Under the pieces are notes generated by a model. The model did not search any database, had not been told where the DNA came from, and saw only the letters and a program-made list of their open reading frames with translations. This document shows, piece by piece, positions 1 to 5,753 of a stretch of 10,829 nt of DNA. The stretch spans positions 1 through 10,829 of the forward strand of contig JAZLGI010000099.1 in NCBI GenBank assembly GCA_045616225.1, read 5' to 3'. Positions within the stretch are counted from its first letter, which is position 1, and the number at the start of each line of letters is the position of its first letter. Position numbers and translations under genes: made by a program. The stretch comes from JAZLGI01 sp045616225 (lineage in GTDB: Bacteria > Spirochaetota > Spirochaetia > Sphaerochaetales > Sphaerochaetaceae).

Positions 1-1265
1 AGACCAAGTTCTGCAAGAACAGTATTGATTACGTCATAAACTGCGGGCTCGAGAACACCATCGATAACCGGTGTTGCAACCTGAATGTTATTATACCAAT
101 CAGCTCTCTTTGCGATGAACGGCTCAAGGTTGTTTTCTTCACAGAATGAAGCAACATCAATTGTTGTCAATGATGGGAATGATGCACCTGTTGAAAGGTT
201 GAACTTCTGAACTTCTTCACTTTCAAGGAACTTGATAAGTGTCCAGGCAGCTTCTTTCTTTGCGCCTTCAAGATCAGCTCTCATACCCCAACCTGTACCT
301 GCAACAGCAGAGTTGGATTCGTGAACAATTTCACCGTCAAGTGCTGGGAAGTTAATCATTTCAAATCCCTTTTCCTGTCTTGTTCTGTCAATAAGAGCAG
401 TGTTTGTATCAGGGTTGTTCATGAACTGTGATGTTGACCAGTCACCGTCAATGTAGAATGCAGCCTTTCCGTTTGCAAAGTTACCAACTGAGCTCTGGTA
501 TGGTCTTGAAAGAGTATTTCTGTTGATGATGCCGTCTTTGTAGAGGTTATCAATAACAGTAAGAGCCTTTACAAACCAATCGTCTGTAAATTTCTTTGTG
601 CCTGCAGCAAGATCCTTATCCCAGTTTGCACCACCGAATCTTCCTGTTACAAGAGAGAAGAGACATGACTGCATTACCCAACCGTCAACACAGTCCATAG
701 CGATACATTCAATACCGTCTTTTGCAAGAGTGTCTGAAATCTTCTTGAGTTCTGCGTATGTTTTTGGAATTGCAAAACCGTACTTGTCAAGGACTTCTTT
801 GTTAACATACATAAGTGATGTTGCTGTGAGTCCGTTTGGAAGTTCGCCAAGGAATCCACCCATCTGGTTTGCGAGTGTAGCTGCGCTATACTTGTCTGCA
901 AGACCGTCTCTTTCAAGAAGAGGTCTGAGGTCTGCAAGAAGTCCTTCTGTGTGAAGAGTTGCAGATCTTCCGCTTGGCCATGCATAGACTACATCAGGAA
1001 GATTGCCCTGTGCAGCATAAGCTTCTACCTTCTGGTGGAAAGGTTCGTTGAAGAGATCTTCACGAACAACTTCAATTTCAGGATGAAGTTCTGCGAATCT
1101 GTTCCAAATCTTTTCAATCTGCTGAGAGGCATTAGGATCAGACATGTCAATGTAATTAAGTACAGAAATCTGAACTTTGTCAGATTTTGCTTCTTCTGCA
1201 CCCTTAGCAAAAACCATTGTCATTGCCAAGAGAACAATCAATAAAGCAGCAATTGTTCTTTTCAT
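1..1265 (-). CDS. ABC transporter sugar-binding protein, secreted (3' end cut by window edge)
   Basis: Periplasmic solute-binding protein of the bacterial family 1 type (SBP_bac_1), capturing a sugar for the two permeases encoded just upstream. About 421 residues are open to the window edge with no stop. The family is usually 420-440 residues, so only the C-terminal tail is missing. Residues 1-20 are a signal peptide: MKRT, a hydrophobic core, then a VFA cleavage site before KGAEEA. There is no lipobox cysteine, so a soluble periplasmic protein is expected. Family-like segments include the early FNEPFHQKVEAYAAQGNLPDV-type region, a later FANGKAAFYIDGDW segment and AWTLIKFLESEEVQKF. The ATG at 1265 is chosen because AAGGAG (1272-1277) lies 6 nt upstream. 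The gene follows the MalG-like permease by 77 nt and has its own promoter and operator-like site. Cellobiose or cellodextrin as ligand is inferred only from the neighbouring enzymes. Confidence 0.93.
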   Translation of the reverse strand, partial: MKRTIAALLIVLLAMTMVFAKGAEEAKSDKVQISVLNYIDMSDPNASQQIEKIWNRFAELHPEIEVVREDLFNEPFHQKVEAYAAQGNLPDVVYAWPSGRSATLHTEGLLADLRPLLERDGLADKYSAATLANQMGGFLGELPNGLTATSLMYVNKEVLDKYGFAIPKTYAELKKISDTLAKDGIECIAMDCVDGWVMQSCLFSLVTGRFGGANWDKDLAAGTKKFTDDWFVKALTVIDNLYKDGIINRNTLSRPYQSSVGNFANGKAAFYIDGDWSTSQFMNNPDTNTALIDRTRQEKGFEMINFPALDGEIVHESNSAVAGTGWGMRADLEGAKKEAAWTLIKFLESEEVQKFNLSTGASFPSLTTIDVASFCEENNLEPFIAKRADWYNNIQVATPVIDGVLEPAVYDVINTVLAELG

Positions 1266-1280
1266 AGTTATCTCCTTTTA

Positions 1281-1303
1281 GTTTGTTCATTCTCTGAACT
1301 AAC
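1281..1303. promoter_or_regulatory. Operator-like inverted repeat in front of the binding-protein gene
   Basis: The outer arms are GTTTGT and ACTAAC with an 11-nt spacer. The symmetry is wider than this: two 11-nt arms (1279-1289 and 1295-1305) match at 10 of 11 positions around a 5-nt centre. The site lies between the -10 box (1308-1313) and the Shine-Dalgarno sequence, over the predicted transcription start. The site at 4330-4352 has the same length and outer arms, and 16 of 23 bases agree. A repressor operator shared with the divergent promoter region is the simplest reading. An mRNA hairpin is the alternative, but transcripts from the local promoter should start inside the first arm, which would break it. 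Confidence 0.6.
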
Positions 1304-1307
1304 TATT

Positions 1308-1336
1308 ATTATACACATGCATTTTGAGGATGTAAA
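1308..1336 (-). promoter_or_regulatory. Sigma-70-type promoter for the binding-protein gene
   Basis: On the minus strand TTTACA (1331-1336) is followed by a 17-nt spacer and a perfect TATAAT (1308-1313), preceded by TGTG. It lies in the 77-nt gap after the MalG-like gene. This would let the binding protein be transcribed independently of, and more strongly than, the permeases, as is common for importers needing excess binding protein. Transcription start is predicted near 1301. Not experimentally shown. Confidence 0.7.
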
Positions 1337-1342
1337 GAAAAA

Positions 1343-2212
1343 TTATCCTTTAACAGCTCCTGCACTTACACCCTTGGTAATTTCTTTTCTGAAAATCAGA
1401 TAGAAAATCAACATAGGTAAAAGACCTATAACAAGTGAGGCAAAAAGTTTTCCGTAATCTGTAGAAAGAGCTCCGGAGAAGCTCTGAATACCTACAGGAA
1501 GGCTCTTATTCTTCTGACTTGATGTAAGCATATTTATGAGCATGAATTCGTTCCATGTTCCGGAAATCTGAAGAATTGAAAGAGTTGTACCAACAGGTGC
1601 AGCCATAGGAGCAATAATGGAAATGAAGATTTTCCAATAGGAAGCTCCGTCAATTCTTGCACTTTCAACAAGTGCAGAAGGAATACTCTTCATATACTCT
1701 GTTGCAAGATATACACCCATAGGAAGTCCTATACCAACATAAGGAATCAGAACTCCCAATTTTGTATCGTAAAGCCCAACCTGGTTAATCACTATGAACA
1801 AAGGAATCATAATACTCTGAAGAGTCATTAAAATTCCTATAACATAGGAACCGTAAATACCCTTTGTGGCCTTCATAGGTATCTTTGAAAAAGCAAAACC
1901 GCTCATGAAACTAAGGAGAAGGACCGCAAGTGTTGTACACAACGTATAGATTATACTGTTGACAATAAATACAGAAAAATGCCCTCTTTCCCATGCAAGA
2001 GTATAGTTTTGAATGAATATTTTCTTAGGCAAACCCAACTTATTCACAAGGTAGTCAGAGTTAGCCTTAAATGACTGAAGAATCAACCACACTATAGGAC
2101 CTATAGCCATAACAGCAAAGAATGCAAGAACAATGTATGTTAAAACCATACCAATCTTTCTTCTGATTGAATTATCATCATTTATCATATGGGATTGAAC
2201 TTTATGACTCAT
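1343..2212 (-). CDS. Carbohydrate ABC transporter permease, MalG type
   Basis: Inner-membrane subunit of a CUT1-type sugar importer, 289 residues, the usual length for MalG-like permeases. The first membrane segment is at about residues 21-45, with further hydrophobic segments near 80-108, 118-143, 153-171, 200-215 and 255-273. The cytoplasmic EAA loop that docks on the ATPase is at about 183-202 (ESARIDGA, invariant Gly189). The C-terminus reads KGVSAGAVKG, the typical MalG-family ending. The ATG at 2212 overlaps the stop of the preceding permease gene as ATGA, and GGAGG (2219-2223) lies 6 nt upstream, which indicates translational coupling. No nucleotide-binding subunit is encoded in the window, so a shared MsiK/UgpC-type ATPase elsewhere is inferred. 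The substrate cannot be read from the sequence alone. Confidence 0.95.
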   Translation of the reverse strand: MSHKVQSHMINDDNSIRRKIGMVLTYIVLAFFAVMAIGPIVWLILQSFKANSDYLVNKLGLPKKIFIQNYTLAWERGHFSVFIVNSIIYTLCTTLAVLLLSFMSGFAFSKIPMKATKGIYGSYVIGILMTLQSIMIPLFIVINQVGLYDTKLGVLIPYVGIGLPMGVYLATEYMKSIPSALVESARIDGASYWKIFISIIAPMAAPVGTTLSILQISGTWNEFMLINMLTSSQKNKSLPVGIQSFSGALSTDYGKLFASLVIGLLPMLIFYLIFRKEITKGVSAGAVKG

Positions 2213-3129
2213 TCTCTACCTCCGAATTTTTTCTCTGCAACTTTTGTGAGTGCAATCAAAGCAAAACTTATGATACACATAACAATTGAAATTGCATTTG
2301 CAAGAGGATAGTTTGGTGCTCCGGTAAACGCAGCATCATACATATAGATAGACAAGACATTCGTCTGTTTTGCCGGACCTCCCGCCGTCATTATGTAGAT
2401 TAAGTCAAAACTCTTTAGTGAACCTGAAATTGCCAGAATTGCACTTGTTACAATGACTCCGCTTAAGGAAGGAAGAATAATATACCTTAGAGCCTGCATT
2501 TCCGTTGCACCGTCTATTTTTGCTGCTTCAATGACAGAAGTATCAATTTTCTGAAGATTTGCAAGGAATATGATGAGATATGTTCCTGTATACATCCAGA
2601 GTATTACAAACAAAACGGCAATCATAGGATGTTTGCTGTTCTGGGCAACATATTCCGGGTTAAACAACTTTATAACCTCAGGCAATGCTCCGTTTGGAGC
2701 CATAATTGCTCCCCAAAGTCTTCCTATGACAACTGTGGAAATAATACAAGGAAGGTAAATTACAGTCTGGAAGAAATCTTTACCCTTAATCATTCCACGG
2801 AAAATGAGATAAGCCATAAAGAATCCCAGAGGAATCTGCCCAAAGACCGAAATAAAAACAATCCAAAGGTTATTCTTCAATGAAAGCCAGAAATATTTGT
2901 CAGCAAACATCTGTTTGTAATACTTTAAGCCTACAAATTCCAAACGCCTTCTCTTTGGACCAAACAATGCTCCGCCTTTATAGTTGGTCAGACTCAAAAC
3001 AATGGCAAAGATGGTAGGAAAAGCCATGACAAACAAATAGATTGCAAATGCAGGAAGTACAAATAACCAGTATGCTCTTTTTTCTTCTGCATGACTTGTA
3101 ATTCTGCGTGGCTGATTCAATAAATTCAT
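2209..3129 (-). CDS. Carbohydrate ABC transporter permease, MalF type
   Basis: Partner permease of the MalG-like protein, 306 residues, matching the short MalF-like (UgpA/LacF-type) permeases that lack the large periplasmic loop of E. coli MalF. Six membrane segments are visible, at about residues 20-47, 83-111, 120-143, 168-191, 220-247 and 277-297. The EAA loop is at about 200-220 (IEAAKIDGATEMQALRYI, Gly207), followed by LPSLSG. The ATG at 3129 has GGAG about 5 nt upstream and lies 21 nt after the ROK gene stop. No promoter is evident in that gap, so it is probably cotranscribed with the repressor. The two permeases would form the heterodimeric pore for the sugar delivered by the binding protein encoded further downstream. 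Confidence 0.95.
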   Translation of the reverse strand: MNLLNQPRRITSHAEEKRAYWLFVLPAFAIYLFVMAFPTIFAIVLSLTNYKGGALFGPKRRRLEFVGLKYYKQMFADKYFWLSLKNNLWIVFISVFGQIPLGFFMAYLIFRGMIKGKDFFQTVIYLPCIISTVVIGRLWGAIMAPNGALPEVIKLFNPEYVAQNSKHPMIAVLFVILWMYTGTYLIIFLANLQKIDTSVIEAAKIDGATEMQALRYIILPSLSGVIVTSAILAISGSLKSFDLIYIMTAGGPAKQTNVLSIYMYDAAFTGAPNYPLANAISIVMCIISFALIALTKVAEKKFGGRE

Positions 3130-3150
3130 ACAATCTCCTCTTTTTTACTA

Positions 3151-4314
3151 TTATCTTACCTGATTTTTTAAAAATTCAATGTTTTTGTTCCAAGAAACAA
3201 AAAAAGATTCATCTGAGTTTAAGTCAGGGACACTGAAAAGCTTCTGAAGACACATCATAGCTGCACCCCTGGCACTTATACATTCATCTGCAGAGTCAAA
3301 TACTATTTTACATTTGGTATTGCTGACTATTTCTGCAAATGCAGGAACTTTGTCTGTAATTGTCTGCTTTACCCACTCCACATCCCCAAACGGATTTCCA
3401 TGAAGGATTATAGTTCCGAAATCCATTGTTGAAATAACAGGAACCAGAGATTTGAAAGTATCCTCAAGCCACAAAGAAAGGCTGTCTCTGTCATTGATTG
3501 TTTCTCTGAGAATTTTCATATCCAGTCCGCTTTGATTAAAGAGACCTTTTCTCCATGAAACAGACTTGAACTCCCCTGCGGCATTATGGGAACCGCGGTA
3601 AACATTTCCATTTATGATAATACCCATACCGGTTCCTATTCCCACTATTTCCGGATTTGTAAATGATTCTTCGTGGAAATCTGCAACTATAGATATGGCA
3701 TTGTCTTTTATGTTTTTGGAAGTAATATCCATCCAAGCAGACGTATTGGCATCATTTTCTACAAATACAGGGCCATTAAATCTCTTTTGGACTATTTTCC
3801 TGACATTTATATTATCTGCATGAAACGGAAACGAGTGAATGACACCGGAGTAATCTTCTTTGACAATTCCCGGAACAGAATAAGAAATGGCAATAATTGG
3901 AATTCCAAGATTCTTCTGTACCGGAAGTGCAACATCCAAAGCACTTTCAAACATTTCCTCAAAAGAGATGTTCCCAAAATGCCCCTTGTAAGACCACAGT
4001 TCATTTCCGTCTGCACCAAGTATTACAGCCCTGTAATGAGATGGTTGAATATCAAACCCTATTACACAGCCAAAAGACGGATTAATGGAAAGCTCTACTG
4101 CTTTTCTGCCACCCTGAACTGTTGAAGAAAAGTATTTCCCTTCCCTGATTACCTCTGCATCCAACAGATATGAAACAATGTTAGTGACTGTAGACCTGTA
4201 TAAACCAAGTTCCCTTGCAACATCTGCCCGTGAAATGCTCTTCTTATTCCAAATAAGTTTGGCAACCAGAGAGGTATTTGCATTCTTCTGAAACAGGTTG
4301 TTATCTATAGGCAT
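3151..4314 (-). CDS. ROK-family transcriptional repressor with degenerate zinc site
   Basis: DNA-binding sugar-responsive regulator of 387 residues, a normal length for ROK regulators (NagC/Mlc/XylR group). Residues about 14-58 form a winged helix-turn-helix (SISRADVARELGLYRSTVTN core). The ROK fold starts near residue 84 with a phosphate-loop-like GFDIQPSHYRAVILG. The END triad motif is at 186-188, followed by the glycine-rich GIGTGMGIIINGNVYRG segment at 225-241. The segment after this reads AGEFKS where most ROK proteins have GE-GH. The CxCGxxGC zinc motif that normally follows is absent. The ATG at 4314 has GGAG (4319-4322) 4 nt upstream. It is the first gene of the transporter operon and diverges from the GH1/GH94 operon. 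Control of both through the operator at 4330-4352 is inferred. The inducer is unknown, with cellobiose or a breakdown product plausible. Confidence 0.92.
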   Translation of the reverse strand: MPIDNNLFQKNANTSLVAKLIWNKKSISRADVARELGLYRSTVTNIVSYLLDAEVIREGKYFSSTVQGGRKAVELSINPSFGCVIGFDIQPSHYRAVILGADGNELWSYKGHFGNISFEEMFESALDVALPVQKNLGIPIIAISYSVPGIVKEDYSGVIHSFPFHADNINVRKIVQKRFNGPVFVENDANTSAWMDITSKNIKDNAISIVADFHEESFTNPEIVGIGTGMGIIINGNVYRGSHNAAGEFKSVSWRKGLFNQSGLDMKILRETINDRDSLSLWLEDTFKSLVPVISTMDFGTIILHGNPFGDVEWVKQTITDKVPAFAEIVSNTKCKIVFDSADECISARGAAMMCLQKLFSVPDLNSDESFFVSWNKNIEFLKNQVR

Positions 4315-4329
4315 TTTACTCCAAAAAAA

Positions 4330-4352
4330 GTTTGTTTACACAGTGTACAAAC
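4330..4352. promoter_or_regulatory. Operator-like inverted repeat in the divergent ROK/GH1 promoter region
   Basis: GTTTGT (4330-4335) and ACAAAC (4347-4352) are perfect inverted arms separated by 11 nt. Inside lies a second palindrome, TACAC-A-GTGTA (4337-4347), centred one base away. The site covers the proposed -35 box of the GH1 promoter and the proposed start point of the ROK transcript, so one bound repressor could silence both directions. It resembles the site at 1281-1303 in length and arms. Binding by the adjacent ROK protein is inferred from position, since such regulators commonly bind next to their own gene. Confidence 0.65.
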
Positions 4353-4364
4353 CTAGAGTATCAT
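4335..4364 (+). promoter_or_regulatory. Candidate promoter for the GH1-GH94 operon
   Basis: TTTACA (4335-4340), an 18-nt spacer and TATCAT (4359-4364) give a reasonable sigma-70-type promoter. Transcription would begin near 4371, leaving a leader of about 43 nt with GGAGG at 4397-4401. The -35 box lies inside the operator candidate, fitting repression by steric blocking. Confidence 0.5.
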
Positions 4365-4383
4365 TGAAATTGCCACTTAGCAA
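4355..4383 (-). promoter_or_regulatory. Candidate promoter for the ROK-permease operon
   Basis: On the minus strand TTGCTA (4378-4383), a 17-nt spacer and TACTCT (4355-4360) preceded by TGA (extended -10 style). The boxes are weaker than those of the binding-protein promoter. Its -10 overlaps the -10 of the opposing GH1 promoter, so the two would compete for polymerase. The predicted start near 4348 lies inside the operator candidate. Confidence 0.35.
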
Positions 4384-4397
4384 TGAAAAAATCATTG
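4361..4397 (+). repeat. Alternating inverted arms in the GH1 leader
   Basis: TCATTG (4361-4366), CAATGA (4381-4386) and TCATTG (4392-4397) are three mutually complementary 6-mers. The middle arm can pair with either outer one. A further short stem ATTGC/GCAAT (4369-4373 and 4380-4384) overlaps the middle arm. The last arm ends at the first base of the GGAGG Shine-Dalgarno sequence. This could be a second weak operator, a leader structure or chance in AT-rich DNA. Confidence 0.25.
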
Positions 4398-4413
4398 GAG
4401 GTATCAAGAAAAA

Positions 4414-5751
4414 ATGAACAGACCTGACTTACCAAAAGATTTTCTAATGGGAACTGCCACAGCCAGTTATCAAGTAGAAGGAGCAGGCTTTGAAGACAAC
4501 AGAACATCCTGTATATGGGATGACTTTGCAAAGAAACCCGGAGCAGTTTACCGTCATCAGGATGGAAAAGTTGCTGCAGACCAATACCATAAATATAAAG
4601 AAGATATAAAACTCATGGCCTCTTTGGGATTCAAAGCTTACAGATTTTCTGTTTCTTGGTCCAGAGTTTTGCCAAATGGAGGTACTCAGGTTAATCAAAA
4701 AGGAATTGAGTATTACAAAAACCTCTGTAAAGAATTGCACTCTTACGGCATGAAAGCCTGCTGTACAATTTACCACTGGGATTTACCTTCAGAGATTCAG
4801 GCCCAAGGCGGATGGGCAGTGAGAAGTACTGCTTACAAACTGGCAGAATTGGCAAAAGTTCTTTACAGGGAACTTGGAGACCTTGTTGATATGTGGATTA
4901 CAATCAATGAGAGTATGTGCATTACATATCTGGGCTACTACTTTGGAACTCATGCACCCGGAATCAAAGATTTACAGCAGACGGTAAATGCTGTTCACTA
5001 CGTAAACCTTGCCCACGGTCTCATGGTTCAGGAATACAGAAAAACAGGACTTAAAGCACCAATTGGAATTACACACAATCTTGAAAGACCTAGACCTGCA
5101 ACAAACAATCCAAAAGATTTGACGGCAGTGGAACATCATACAGTACTCAGAAGCACGGTCTTTTTGGGACCCCAGTTTAAAGGCGCCTACCCTTCTTATG
5201 TCACAGATGAGCTAAAATGGAACCTCCCAATAGAAGAAGGAGACATGGAGATAATAAGCGGTAAGGTAGATTTTCTGGGAGTAAACTATTACAACGAACA
5301 TGCTGTAAGTTGGTCTGATTCAGAACCGTTTAACACAAAACAAATGCCAAGATTTGAAGAACATACAAGTGGAATTGGTTGGCCAATTACTCCTTATGGT
5401 CTTTTGAGACTTCTCAAATGGACATCTGAATACATAGGAAAGGATATTCCTATTTACATAACAGAAAACGGAGCATGTACATCAGACAAATTGGAAAAAG
5501 ACGGCAGGGTACACGACAGCCAAAGAGTAGAATACCTTGCACGCCATCTTAATATGTGTGCACAGGCAATTAAAGAAGGAGTACCGCTTAAAGGTTATTT
5601 CTGCTGGAGTTTCATTGATAACTACGAATGGACATACGGCTATTCCATGAGATTTGGAATTGTCTATTGTGATTATAAGACACAGAACCGTTATCCTAAA
5701 GACAGTGCATACTATCTAAGAGACGTAATGGCAGGTTATGGAGACTATTGA
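4414..5751 (+). CDS. GH1 beta-glucosidase, cytoplasmic
   Basis: Retaining beta-glycosidase of glycoside hydrolase family 1, 445 residues, the standard bacterial length. There is no signal peptide, so it acts on imported sugar in the cytoplasm. Glycone-site residues occur at the expected places: Gln20 (ATASYQVEG), His121-Trp122 (YHWDLP), Asn165-Glu166 (acid/base), the nucleophile Glu351 in ITENG, and Trp398, Glu405 and Trp406 (FCWSFIDNYEW). Trp406 and the surrounding sequence argue against a 6-phospho-beta-glucosidase. The oddity is TINES at 163-167, where nearly all family members have NEP. The ATG at 4414 is chosen for GGAGG at 4397-4401, although the 12-nt spacing is long. It is the first gene of a two-gene operon with the phosphorylase. 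The substrate is most likely a cellodextrin or aryl-beta-glucoside; beta-galactoside activity is possible. Confidence 0.95.
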   Translation: MNRPDLPKDFLMGTATASYQVEGAGFEDNRTSCIWDDFAKKPGAVYRHQDGKVAADQYHKYKEDIKLMASLGFKAYRFSVSWSRVLPNGGTQVNQKGIEYYKNLCKELHSYGMKACCTIYHWDLPSEIQAQGGWAVRSTAYKLAELAKVLYRELGDLVDMWITINESMCITYLGYYFGTHAPGIKDLQQTVNAVHYVNLAHGLMVQEYRKTGLKAPIGITHNLERPRPATNNPKDLTAVEHHTVLRSTVFLGPQFKGAYPSYVTDELKWNLPIEEGDMEIISGKVDFLGVNYYNEHAVSWSDSEPFNTKQMPRFEEHTSGIGWPITPYGLLRLLKWTSEYIGKDIPIYITENGACTSDKLEKDGRVHDSQRVEYLARHLNMCAQAIKEGVPLKGYFCWSFIDNYEWTYGYSMRFGIVYCDYKTQNRYPKDSAYYLRDVMAGYGDY

Positions 5752-5753
5752 TT

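Noticed and set aside
598..1244. Plus-strand open frames opposite the binding-protein gene
   Set aside because: No family-like features or good ribosome-binding sites; the minus strand reads as a complete binding protein with signal peptide, so these are antisense shadows.
1279..1305. Reading the inverted repeat as a terminator after the MalG-like gene
   Set aside because: No T-tract follows it, it lies downstream of a strong promoter and directly before AAGGAG, and it matches the other operator-like site.
4414..5751. 6-phospho-beta-glucosidase of a PTS pathway
   Set aside because: Trp406 and the surrounding glycone site match non-phosphorylated GH1 enzymes, and the locus encodes an ABC importer and a phosphorylase rather than PTS components.
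5748..5753. TTG start for the cellobiose phosphorylase, six bases upstream of the ATG
   Set aside because: The ATG at 5754 gives the conserved family N-terminus (MKYGHFDD) and a better Shine-Dalgarno spacing; the TTG lies only 4 nt from GGAG and overlaps the GH1 stop.
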